From the NCBI GenBank assembly GCA_963855995.1, contig OY979716.1, positions 18,533,040-18,597,039 of the forward strand: a DNA stretch of 64,000 bases, given 5' to 3'. The notes under the pieces were generated by a model. The model was not told the origin of the DNA. It ran no database searches and was given only the letters and a program-made list of their open reading frames with translations. Below are positions 35,128-44,850 of this stretch, piece by piece. The DNA is from Muricea muricata. Its lineage: Eukaryota; Cnidaria; Anthozoa; Malacalcyonacea; Plexauridae. Each line of letters opens with the position of its first letter. The stretch's first letter is position 1. The translations under genes and the position numbers were made by a program.

Positions 35128-35288
35128 GTAATAGTATAATTTCGAGTGCAATTACGGATAAACAAGCACGAGTGAGTTTTTAAAAACCGCAAATAGCACT
35201 CGTCCTTCGGACTCGTGCTATTTTGCAGTTTTTAAAGACTCACTCGTGCTTGTTTATCCGTAATTGCACTCGAAATTATACTATTACC
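35128..35288. repeat. 160-bp near-perfect palindrome
   Basis: Arms of about 70-75 bp (AATAGTATAATTTCGAGTGC...) pair with their complement around a short TCCTTCGGA centre. Strong cruciform/hairpin potential. Confidence 0.9.
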
Positions 35289-35441
35289 TATACTAACAGT
35301 TGTATAGTATAGTATAGCAGTAGTTGTGTTTGGATGAAATTTTTTAATTGTATGTGTTACTGTTCAACGACCTCTTGAAAAACAGATATGTGTAGATTCT
35401 AAAGGGTTATCGTTGTAAAATATTTTTAAATAAATAAATAA

Positions 35442-35584
35442 ACTATAAGACGCTAGACAATAATGTCTGGTCCAACGTGAGAGATAAGCAGTTGTTGTTG
35501 TTGAGATACATTGATATTTATGTTGAGACGAACGTATCGTGGGAAAAAGAGCAGTTTTAAATAAATTTACGGTGAGCTATCTCA
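35442..35584 (+). repeat. Gypsy 3' LTR, second part
   Basis: Continues the LTR from ACTATAAGACGC to the terminal CA, with AATAATGTCTGGTCCAACGTG shared with the 5' LTR, and is followed by the ACAC duplication. Confidence 0.85.
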
Positions 35585-35639
35585 ACACAAACCTATGCCC
35601 TAATAATTGGGTTGGGATAAAACGTGGAACCGGAATGAC

Positions 35640-35850
35640 GGAATGGCGGAACGGAACGGAGAGGTGGAACGGAATGGGGATAAAACGCGGAACGGAAATG
35701 CGGAACGGAATGGGGATAAAACGCGGAACGGAAAGGCGAAACGGAATGGGGATAAAACGCGGAACGGAATGGTGGAACGGAATAGGGATAAAACGCGAAA
35801 CGGAATGGGGATAAAACGCGGAACGGAATGGGGATAAAACGTGGAAAGGG
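35640..35850. repeat. GGAACGGAATGGGGATAAAACGC minisatellite
   Basis: About eight imperfect units of 20-30 bp. ORFs translated from it on either strand are low-complexity artefacts. Confidence 0.9.
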
Positions 35851-36544
35851 AACAAAATTAACGACAATATAAGACACGTCATTCTTTTTGATATAACTAA
35901 ACATGCACAAAAATTACATCACATTTACTTGACAAATCAATTTTTATAATGTTAAGTTGATTTTGTGTGATTAATTTGTTATTAATTAATATTGTTCTAT
36001 TCTTCTATTTAAAAGCGATATGTTCTACAAAGCTATTTGTTCTACAAAACGATATGTTCTGTAAACTACTACAAACCTCGACATGTTGTTCTAAAAAGCG
36101 ATATGTTCTAAAGCGCCGATATCGTCATGGCCGAAATATGTTTTACTTGACGCTAACAACTCTGATAATAAATGTAACACTAACACATTGTTGCGAGATA
36201 ACTGAAAGAGAACACAATGTAATAAATGTAATAGCATACACACCTTAAACAAAGGCCTGTATACGTAAAATTGGGGAGAATTTTAAAAAATATATTTATA
36301 AAATAAAATATATTTTTAAATGTGTTTACTCGTGCTACCAGGTGACTTTAATTAAATGTCATAAATTTATATGAGGAGAAAGAATGCAAATTTTCAATAT
36401 TACGTACAGGAAACGCTTTGACTGTTGAGCGTACCAACATTTACAAGAGTATTCTCTACCTCGCTTTCGAATCTAACTTTCCTTTACAACTTTCTTAACA
36501 ACGTGCTTAATAAAGAACAATCTTGGGAGATTTTATATCACGTT

Positions 36545-36766
36545 TCAGACCTGTAAACCAAATTGTCGTAGAAAGCGCATATGTTCTGCTTTCAAATGCG
36601 GCAAAAGACCGTGTGGTACGGATGTCATTTGTGAAATGAAGTAAGGTTGCACTGGTTGTTCTCTTTGAATGCAACTTTCCTGCACGTGAAAGTAAACATT
36701 TCCTTGTGATTCGCGAGGCGCTGGTCGAGAAAAATCATCCCAACAAATTGCTGTGCATAAACGCAA
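36545..36766 (-). CDS. Cys/Pro-containing ORF inside the fold-back-like element
   Basis: 73 codons with good composition: CWDDFSRPAPRESQGNVYFH near the start and HGLLPHLKAEHMRFLRQFGL near the end. I do not recognise the family. It may be a captured exon or the remains of an element gene. Its frame is open across the middle of an otherwise non-coding element. Confidence 0.4.
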   Translation of the reverse strand: MRLCTAICWDDFSRPAPRESQGNVYFHVQESCIQREQPVQPYFISQMTSVPHGLLPHLKAEHMRFLRQFGLQV

Positions 36767-37295
36767 CTACCTTTACCGAACATATCGCTACAAAATCAAT
36801 ATAGCATTATAAAAATTGATCTGCCAAGAAAAATATGAGTTAATTGCCTTTTGTTTGTGCATGTTTAGTTATATCAAAAAGAATGACCGAAAAGTTTATA
36901 TTGTTCTGCATTAATTTTATCCCCCATTTCGCGTTTTATCCCCATTCGGTTCCGTTCCGCGTTTTACTCCCATTTCGTTCCGCCTTTCCGTTCCGTTCCG
37001 CCATTCCGGTTCCGCGTTTTATCACAACCCTTAATAACTCCTCATATCAGTCGATCTCATTCAATATTTGTTTATCAATCCACGCAACCTTGAGCCAGTC
37101 GAGATAAAGTTTAACGTGATATATCTTAAACGTAATGACCGTCTATAAATATCTAACATAAAAGACACTAGGAATTGGCAATCATGTAAAAAGATATTTT
37201 CATATTGTTAACATGTTTATGTTCTTATTTCGTATGGTTAGAAGGGTGCATCATATTCAAATGGCTTTTGGGGGGCAATAACATCAATTGATCAA

Positions 37296-37550
37296 TCACT
37301 TGCCTGGTGTTTTATTCGAGCAGAATGTTTCATATGCCATAATATGGTTTTCAACATCTTGAGCGATATCTTTGCAGCAGTTCAAGGAAAGTGTACTACC
37401 AGTAGCGCATAATGTTTTATTCGCCTCAATCTTTTTGTCGACCAAGCCTTTTATAGACTCGCAACAGATGGCATAACTAAGTGTAGCTGTTAAAAGAGAA
37501 GCGACAAAAACTGAAAGGATAATATGTGCCATTTGCTGCAGTTTATCCAA
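37296..37550 (-). CDS. Small secreted cysteine-rich protein
   Basis: 84 residues (start possible at Met1 or Met8). Residues 8-28 (MAHIILSVFVASLLTATLSYA) form a convincing signal peptide with cleavage after SYA. The mature part has six Cys arranged as two similar 20-residue blocks, each beginning CC and ending in C, with matching Ile and Val spacing (CCESIKGLVD...LC and CCKDIAQDVE...FC). This suggests an internal duplication of a disulphide-bonded helix. It ends KTPGK and a stop. A GC-type donor (CAG/GCAAGT) overlaps the end, so it could instead be a first exon that continues elsewhere. Family unknown. No TE motif in it; it lies between two elements. Confidence 0.55.
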   Translation of the reverse strand: MDKLQQMAHIILSVFVASLLTATLSYAICCESIKGLVDKKIEANKTLCATGSTLSLNCCKDIAQDVENHIMAYETFCSNKTPGK

Positions 37551-37872
37551 AACGTCCTCAGCTTGTCTCAGAATAAAGTGTTTGTGACGAAATGATCCTG
37601 TTTCAGCATTGTTAGCTGAAACGATGACGTAACTGTGTTACGTGCAGTTCATGACAATAAACAGATATTCAAATTACGTTCTATTTCGCTGCGCTTAAAC
37701 GAACATAAAATATTTTCTTTCTAAATACTGCAAACAGACACAATACAGATGGTTAGATGGGTAATGCTCATCACAAAAGCGGAGCGTTTTATTATTTCCT
37801 TGAATACATTATTCACAGTTATTTATTTTGTAGTATGATTGCATGGCTTAGAGTCCAATATGTTCGGTAATA

Positions 37873-39051
37873 CCGAGTCTATTTTCAATGCTTTCAAGGA
37901 TGTACATCTCGTTGGCTAGGTCGGTTTTCCGACGACCGTGTAGTTTCAATAGTCTTTCCGATACTTTCCGGTCATTTACAGCTTCTGTTGCTCCTCCTGC
38001 TCGTAGATTGTGCAGTCCATATTGTTTCTCGTCATATCCCAGATATCTCGGAGCCTGTTTAACTATTTCTCTGCATCGTGTGTAAGATCAACCGATCCGA
38101 ACGTTGTATTCCAATAAAATTACTGGTTACAACGTTTGATAATTCCAATAGTTACTGGAATTGTCATTTCATGCACATAAAATGAACCCTGACCCAAACC
38201 CCAACCCTCACCCTAACCCTAACAATCCCAATAATTTATTGGAGACAATAATTTTATTGGAATGCAACGTTTGGGTCGGATGGTAAGATAACTTGGTGCC
38301 ATATAACTTTTCTTCGGACCTAAAAAATCTCAATGGTCTGAAAATAGGTACTAAATGTGTTTCTGCAACGACGTTCGAGGTATCCATGTACCTTCGTAAT
38401 ATTTTTGTTGGACAATATTCCGTATCGATTTTCTTAATGTAGACATAATTTTTTTCTCGATAAACATCAGTTTTCGAAGTACGTATGAATATTCGAATGT
38501 GATCTTCTCTAAATTGTACGTGGTTGGTTGTTATATTAGCCAGCTCGTTGTAGCGCAAGAATCAGCTAAATCCGATAACACATATACATGCTATTGGAAG
38601 GTTTTTTAAATCCGTATTGCGACTCGCGTGTTTCTCGATTATCTTTTTAACAATTGTCGATGACAATGGTAGTTTCTTAGTGACATGTTTGGCCTTATCT
38701 CGTTTACTAGCCTCAAGGATATTACGAACTATCGGAGCGTCCAATGGATTGTGTATATGGTAGGGTACGAAAGTATGTAACCATTTAAGAGCCGCATGAG
38801 CGACAACAAGACTTGCACTGCTAGCTGAACTGGTAGTTCTTATTACATAAATGTAAAGCTGCTATCAAATCTGTAACAGGAATAATTACCCTCCCAAAAT
38901 GTGCCATAATCCACTGGAAGAACTTCTTGATTTCTTGTAGGTATCTTTTTGAGGTAGACGGTGCCCTTGACTTAAAGAGATAGTCTAAGAAAACTTTAGT
39001 GTGAGGCTTGACGTCTCTCGGTAGATTCATCCACTCCGTATAATTATTCAA
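37873..39051 (-). pseudogene. Tyrosine recombinase (DIRS-type)
   Basis: N-terminal SAM-like part: APSTSKRYLQEIKKFFQWI (about 38,960). Catalytic part: FRYNELANI-like sequence with the first Arg (38,558), SKTDVYREKN, then LHNLRAGGATEAVNDRK (HxxR box) and HGRRKTDLANEMYI with the likely nucleophile Tyr, at 38,060-37,880. The Arg...His-x-x-Arg...His...Tyr order is that of phage-integrase-like recombinases. Stops at about 38,560 and 38,910 and a MITE at 38,091-38,282 break it. Confidence 0.85.
38091..38282. mobile_element. 192-bp MITE containing telomere-like repeats
   Basis: Ends CCGATCCGAACGTTG and its imperfect complement form a roughly 30-bp TIR. The flanks GTAAGATCA and GTAAGATAA (38,082-38,090; 38,283-38,291) form an 8-of-9 matching target duplication, compatible with Mutator- or hAT-type elements. 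The middle contains ACCCTAACCCTAAC-type repeats. It inserted into the recombinase gene. Confidence 0.75.
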
Positions 39052-39059
39052 GACCTAAG

Positions 39060-39345
39060 ATGAATAAGCAAAGGTCCATTGTGATTTAATATCAACACCC
39101 TTGTTAGTAATACCCAATTGTTACCAATTATAATACCCAATTGTTACCAATACATAGGTCTGTGCCTGTCAATATTAGGCCAGGCCAGCTGTGCCTTTAT
39201 CAATTAGTGCTCACATACTTCGCATTATAATACCCGATTGTTACCAATACACACAGGCCTGTGCCTGTCAATAATAGGCCAGGCCAGTGCCTTTTATTCA
39301 AATTTACTAGGCCAGCGTCTTTCGTTCAGGTCCTTGGGGCCAGTG
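39060..39345. repeat. Two imperfect direct repeats of about 105 bp
   Basis: Units with ATACCCAATTGTTACCAATA followed by GGCCTGTGCCTGTCAATA and TAGGCCAGGCCAG occur at about 39,108-39,175 and 39,228-39,285. They lie between the RNase H and recombinase parts of the DIRS-like element. Origin not recognised. Confidence 0.7.
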
Positions 39346-39513
39346 CCCGCTTTTTTTTTGTTTAGATTGTTCACAACAACTAATTCACACATATTAAGTA
39401 AAATCCATCCTAAAAGCTGCTATTTTCCCTTGAAATCGATGAGAACCAAACAGTGCATTTGTATTCCTGCCGTGTTCTAATGCTTCGCTATCGAATACTG
39501 TATAGTCAACCAG

Positions 39514-40305
39514 CTAGCTATAACTGACCAAATTAAAGTATGACGAAGGCGGCCAAAACGGTACAAGTACGGTTGCTTTTGCTTTCTGTTGTCTTAGGTA
39601 AAATACCGCTCTTGCAATAATAGTTATGCGCGTACCACTAGACAGTTTTCCCAGGATAAATTCTGTACGAAGAAATCCACACCGGTGCAACCCGGATTCC
39701 AGTGCCAAGAAATAAATCTTAAAATCTTAGTAATGTAATATAATTTGCGAAGCAATCCAATGTGTGGCATCCCCAGAGGTCCTCTAATGTATTAAAGCAT
39801 TGTCGTGTAATCTGCCAATTGTCAATATCAATCAATCTACTTAAAAAATCTGCCCTTTGTAACTCTGTATGAGGTATCCAATCAATTTCGAACTCAATTT
39901 TTGTTCTAAGCACAACTGCGATTTCATGTAGGTCCTTTCTTATGCTGCCCACTCGGGCTACTGTACAGGCTGCTTGGCTGTCAGAATACCACTTCACATA
40001 AGAGTGTTTTAACATTGGTAGAAAAGATTTTAAAGCAAACTCTATAGCGGAGAGCTCCCGCGAAGTCGAGCTTTGTTGGCTTTGTACCTCAGTCCACTGT
40101 TTATAACATACTTGTTCACCCTTTAAACCCTTGTGCGCCCCGCGCCCGGATTTACTAGGATCTGAATATACTACAAAGTACGAATTACTGCTTATTGGAT
40201 TGACTTCTCGCGAGTTCAGTTTGTTTATGTTATTCTCCCAAAATCGAACTTCTTGGATACAGTATGCATTCAACCTAAATTTAGAGTCCCAATCATTAGC
40301 TGTAA
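39514..40305 (-). pseudogene. DIRS-type RNase H region
   Basis: Contains VRFWENNINKLN, VVYSDPSKSGRGAH (first catalytic Asp region), SSTSRELSAIEFALKS (Glu), VKWYSDSQAACTVARVGS (Asp) and DWIPHTELQRADFLSR. WGCHTLDCFANY, the domain typical downstream in DIRS elements, follows. The linker continues at 39,708-39,514 (VLVPFWPPSSYF). One frame break near 39,715. Confidence 0.8.
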
Positions 40306-40309
40306 TAAT

Positions 40310-42808
40310 AGCAGCAATTGCTATTGCTGTTGTATACCATCCTCATTGGTCTAATTTTGAAAATAATCTTATGCGCGACCACTTGCTTCAATCGCTGAGA
40401 ATTGCTGAATCAAATTACCCAAATTGTGCCTTGATAGTAGCAAGTGATTTTAATCGTTTAGATGGTACTTCAATCAAAAGACAATTAATTTGCATCAAAT
40501 TGTTAAAAGGCAACAAGAAAAGACGCAATCGTCGATTTAGTTCTTCCTAACGTGAACAAATATTACAAAAAACCAAGAATTTTTCCCCCCTTCGGGTTGT
40601 CTGATCATAACACCATCGTTGTTGAAGGCCAACTGAGAGATTGAGGCTGTTCTATGAAAATCTTACTTAAACGTGATATACGCGCCAGCCGTAAAGCTGA
40701 GTTGGGTAGATATCTGGCAGTACTGGAATGGGAGAAACTTTTTTCCTCTATTGACACCTGTGAAGAGTTAGTGAATATGTTCAACAATGTGATTCCGACT
40801 GGCCTCGATATATTAATGCCTATTAAAAAGATTCGTATAAACTTAGCTGATGCTCCATGGATGGCCCAACATCTGAAATCACTAATTTTAAAACGACAAA
40901 AGGCATTCCATGATCATGCATGGTGCAGCATCGTCCCAGTATAAATTTTACAGAAATATCGTTAACCGTGAACGAAAGTTAAGCAAAGCAAATTATTATA
41001 AGTCTATAATTGAGCACTCTAAAAATGACAACCCAAGACTATGGTGGAATGAAATCAAAAGATTATGCGGCGCAAAGAGAAATTCTGTTACATTGACCGA
41101 CCACGTCCAAGATGATGTAGCAAATGATTGATTTATGTGAGAAAGAGATAGCAGATGCTATAAATAAGACTTTGTTAGAACCATTAGAAGAATATCGTCT
41201 GTCAGAAACACTGAATAAAATGCCATTAGAAGTGAATTTCCTGAAGTGTCAGAATGGCGTGTTCGAAGTACACTTTTAAGGCTAAATTCATGGAAAGCAG
41301 GAGGCCTGATGGAATTCCAAATTGGATTTTGAAAGACTATGCAGAATTACTTGCTTTCCCTATTACAAAAATCATTAACGCCTCTTTTAAAGAACAACGA
41401 CTCCCTTTCATCTGGAAACTTGCAGACGTATCACCATTGCCTAAAATCAAGCCTGTAACTGATTTAAGGAAAGATCTAAGACCCATTTCATTAACAGCGT
41501 GTCTGTCGAAGATCGCCGAAGAATTTATTGTGTGTGACTATGTGAGACCTGCCGTCCTTAATATTCTTGATCCATGCCAATATGGTGCAATACCCAAATC
41601 GTCTACTACTTATGCCCTGATACACATGGTTGATAATTGGGTGACAGGAACAGACAGTAATGGTGCTACAGTAAAATCTATTCTGCTTGACTATCGGAAG
41701 GCCTTCGATTTTATTGATCATAGCATTCTATGTGACAAACTTTATAATTTGGATTTGCCTAAAACTGTAATCAATTGGATAAGATCGCTTACAGCGAATA
41801 AAACTCGCCGACGGATGTTTTTGGAGGCTCCGTTCCTTCCGGGGACCCTCAGGGGACAAAGTTAGGACCATGGTTATACCTTGTGTTAATTAACGATTTA
41901 AACCTTTGTGATATTAAAAATGCTGACATGTGAAAATATGTCGATGATACAATAACCTCGGAGGTCATAACGAAAGGAGAAAAAAGTAACGCCCAGGCTG
42001 TGGTTGACATGGTAATTCATTGGTCTACGGTAAATAGAGTAAAGTTAAATGGTGAAAAGTGTAAAGAACAAAGGATTTCCTTTTCGAAAGATCAACCAGT
42101 TTTCGATCCTATTGTTTTGAATGGACAGCCTTTAGAAGTCGTAAACAGTGCGAAGTTACTTGGTGTGAAGCTTACAAATAACCTTTCATGGAACGAACAT
42201 ATTAATGACACAATAAAAAAGGCTTCGAAACGATTTTATTTTCTCATTCAATTGAAAAGAGCAAATGTTTCATTGAAAGACTTGGTTCTCTTTTATATAA
42301 CGTGTATCAGATCTGTCCTGACTTATGCCGTCCCGGTGTTCTTTGATGGGCTGCCAAATTACATGAAAATTGAACTTGAACGCGTGCAGAAAAGGGCTTT
42401 CTCAATTATTTGTCCAAACATCCCCTACATCCAAGCCTTACAGGAAGCGAATATTCCGACGATAGTCGACAATTGTGAACACGTGTGTCATAAAACATTT
42501 AATTCCATCGTTAATGATAGTGAAAATAAACTTTTTAAGTTGCTTCCAACTTTAAATAACGTTTCGTACAATTTACGAAAAAATAAACGTTTTACAAATT
42601 CCAGAATGGAAAACTAATTAATCGTTGTAGGAACTCTTTTATTATGGCAAATTGCATTAAAAATAATTATTCTTCGTCGTTGTAAATATACTTAATTTTA
42701 CCTAAAGTTTGATAACTGTCTGTTTAACTTGATTCAAGTATGAAATCTGTAAATTAATTTTCTATATGTAAATATGCAATTCAGTATTTATAATAAACCA
42801 CCATTCAT
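40310..42808 (+). mobile_element. LINE (CR1/L2-like) inside the DIRS element
   Basis: Starts within the endonuclease (LIVASDFNRLDG near 40,435, the GDFN-like motif), has a long linker, then RT: PDGIPNWILKDYAELL, KDLRPISLTACLSKIAEEF, SILLDYRKAFDFIDHSIL and, after a frame break near 41,865, YVDDTITSE at about 41,940. The C-terminal part is 42,000-42,617. Several stops. Ends CATTCATTC at 42,800-42,808, a tail typical of L2/CR1 elements. It lacks the 5' part of the endonuclease. Confidence 0.85.
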
Positions 42809-43620
42809 TCAGCTACAGACATACTGCAATGTCTTGTCATAATCTGAGATACGTTTTTAGTAACAGGGCTAGTGGAAACAATTTTGCCCGTAAAGGAGGT
42901 CAGTTCTCTGGCAGAGACGAAACATTCTTGGGAAATGATATTCCTGATTGTTTTACTAATATTGGAAATAAGCCTTTGTGTGATTGCAATAGTTCCGTTT
43001 ATCGAATTCCAAACTAAACCGAGCCAAATCAACTCCTGGCAAGGTTGCCAATTACACTTACGCCTCGCTAGTGATTAAACCGGCATCCTTGATATCGTGT
43101 CTAACTGTTTCTGATAATTTCTTGCAATCGTCGAAACTCATTTCGGTTAACCAACCATGGTCTAAGAAAATAGCAATGTTTATACCTTGTATTCTCCAAT
43201 GTTTTTCTAGAGGCTTCAAGCACTTATAGTGAATATGTAAAGCGCACAGGACAGGCCAAAAGGTAACATGACCGTAAAAACTTAATATATAATTAAAGGA
43301 CTGAGCTTTTGTGCCCTTCCAAGCAAAGCCTCTAACGTTTGTGATTCTGGGTGTATGTCCACGTGATGATACCCGCTTTTTAAATCGAATGAGATCGTAA
43401 AAGAGTTTATCTGAAAATATGTCAACGCTGTTCGCCAATCTTCGCACTTAACGCTATTTTTAGATACATATTTGTTGACGTGTACTTTCCGTAAGGTTGG
43501 ACAGAGACGGACAATGGACGGTCACTACGTGTGGTATCTCCTCTGTTTGAACTATTCGGCCAGACTGAACTAATTCCAAAATCGCTTGCTTCACGAATTG
43601 GTCATGTTGTAGAGCTGTAA
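42805..43620 (-). pseudogene. DIRS-type reverse transcriptase
   Basis: The N-terminal part (about 43,610-43,450) shows LQHDQFVKQAILELVQSGRI. The palm shows FTISFDLKSGYHH in one frame, then CLKPLEKHWRIQGINIAIFL followed by DHGWL. The catalytic FLDDG of this family reads FLDHG, a loss of one active-site Asp. LGLVWNSINGTIAITQR and SARELTSFTGKI complete it. Two or more frameshifts. Confidence 0.8.
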
Positions 43621-44244
43621 AAGACAAGGTAAAAGGCAGCTAAATAGGTTATGTCGTTTAGTCTCAATGCATCAAAATTTATGGTAATGTTTATTATATT
43701 GTTTATATTAATAGTCAGATATGCTTTCCCTATGCATTTCTTAGCTGATTGTCCATCTACATAAGTACAGTATGTGCTTGGAACCAAAAATGAAGTATGC
43801 TATCCTGGAGGACATTGGCAAGCACTACATTGACCAAGCAGCAGAATTAGTGAAGACTGGACATTCCTTTGTTTACGTTTTGGACAATATTGATTGGGAA
43901 GAAAAAGTGCATGCTATGAGACAGGATGTGCAAAATCGAAGTGTTCATGCGGTGGCTACAAGCATTGTGTTCGACCGGGTTCTTGATAAAGGATTGCCTG
44001 ATTCTGGCCCACAGCATAGTCTAAAAGATTGCAATGTCCACCAGCTGGTGGATATCAACCAAACAGAATTTGATGCAATTAGGGACAGGTATAGAATACT
44101 TGTTTCCAACATTCTGTTTGAACATTTCCCTGCTTTTGCGATGTTCAGAAATCTGCCTACGAGCACCAGTTGTGAATATCCAAATGAGATGGCAAGCAAG
44201 TCTGTAGTCTTGACAATGCCGGTGGTGATGAAAGATGAAAAGAA

Positions 44245-44850
44245 ATATTCTGATTGTGTTGATGTCCTACATAGATCAAATGGAAAAATAGACACAGGAG
44301 ATTTATACGGCGGCTGAACTATGTTCCCGAGAACCTGAACCATCAGAGGATACAACTCCAGCAATTGGAACCACTTCAAGGCCTGACCTGCTTCCCATGT
44401 CCCCCCAGTTACATCTGACAGTGATCCACTGCATGGTGTAAAAATCCCATGCTTTGGTGATCAACTCACTCGAGTTCAATTTGCAGGTGCGAAAGACCTG
44501 AGAGCTGGGCGGGTGCCATTTAGCGAAGCACAGATTGGATCACCTTTATCCTTTCTGTATTGTTGACTGGCGTACGAAGAGAAGTTTTTTGAAGGTACAG
44601 TGTGCTTACCTTTTCAAATTATGAGACCAGTAAATTTTGTTAATACAGTAACTGCAGTACTGTAACTTTTGTACAGATGTTCCACAAGGTTTTCAAGGTT
44701 TACCCAATAAAATGCATCGAATAATTAAAGTAAAATGTATAATAAGGTTATATATTTGTTTAGACAATTTTGAAAAAACTTTACAAGAATTCTGGGAGAG
44801 AAAAGGGAGCACTTCGCTTCTTCAGAGTAAAGTTAAATCGCCGAAATGTG
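44245..44850. repeat. 606-bp direct repeat A1 (part of the DUF6589 gene)
   Basis: Appears identical by eye to 46,557-47,162 (offset 2,312). Includes the GDQLT exon and the intron before part 2. A1 ends at ...CGCCGAAATGTG, where the sequence switches to Tc1/Helentron/LINE material. Confidence 0.95.

Larger units (their letters stand above)
34696..35288. mobile_element. MITE-like element with TTCGAGTGCA ends
   Basis: Left end TTCGAGTGCAGTTAATCCC and right end the complement of TTTCGAGTGCAATTACGG form an inverted pair around 600 bp in the LINE 3' region. A related left end is at about 60,212. It contains the 22-bp tandem repeat and a hairpin. Boundaries approximate. Confidence 0.5.
33490..35441 (+). 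mobile_element. 5'-truncated LINE inside the gypsy 3' LTR
   Basis: RT begins mid-domain (KKAFDCVDHDILLKKMHVYG), then CGVPQGSSLGPLLFLIYSN and SMFADDTNISS (catalytic FADD). It continues through the thumb to YCNLVWD. A stop at about 34,187 and a frame change break the ORF, and the C-terminal part (34,180-34,590) ends FKSILDRR. The 3' region carries a minisatellite and a palindromic MITE and ends in (AAAT)n at 35,425-35,441. It inserted after the gypsy element. Confidence 0.85.
27818..35584 (+). mobile_element. Ty3/gypsy LTR retrotransposon, decayed
   Basis: Two LTRs (27,818-28,014; 33,430-33,490 plus 35,442-35,584) start TGTGAGCGCC / TGTAAGCGCC and end in CA. The 4-bp duplication ACAC lies at 27,814-27,817 and 35,585-35,588. 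Order gag, protease, RT, RNase H, integrase marks it as Ty3/gypsy. The integrase holds a 430-bp insertion and the 3' LTR holds a LINE. Stops and frameshifts occur in every domain. Confidence 0.9.
35607..37031. mobile_element. Fold-back-like element with minisatellite TIRs
   Basis: Left end TTGGGTTGGGATAAAACG and right end its complement CGTTTTATCACAACCCT flank about 1.4 kb. The left TIR (to about 35,912) is largely tandem GGAACGGAATGGGGATAAAACGC-like units; the right one (36,850-37,031) has fewer units. Both share an inner TTCTTTTTGATATAACTAAAC. TAATAA is present on both sides (35,601-35,606; 37,032-37,037) and may be a 6-bp duplication. Long TIRs built from short tandem repeats resemble Drosophila FB/Galileo elements. 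No transposase seen. Confidence 0.75.
37873..43620 (-). mobile_element. DIRS-like tyrosine-recombinase retrotransposon, interrupted
   Basis: On the - strand the order is RT (43,620-42,805), RNase H (40,305-39,514) and tyrosine recombinase (39,051-37,873). A + strand LINE (about 40,310-42,808) separates RT from RNase H and a 192-bp MITE splits the recombinase. RT, RNase H and YR on one strand without an integrase is the DIRS arrangement. Terminal repeats were not found. Multiple frameshifts; inactive. Confidence 0.8.

Noticed and set aside
35539..35910. Several overlapping ORFs over GGAACGG repeats (look like repetitive structural proteins)
   Set aside because: All frames are open because the unit lacks stops; the sequence belongs to a TIR.
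38190..38222. CCCTAA repeats as a telomere
   Set aside because: Only a few imperfect units inside a MITE; interstitial, not a chromosome end.
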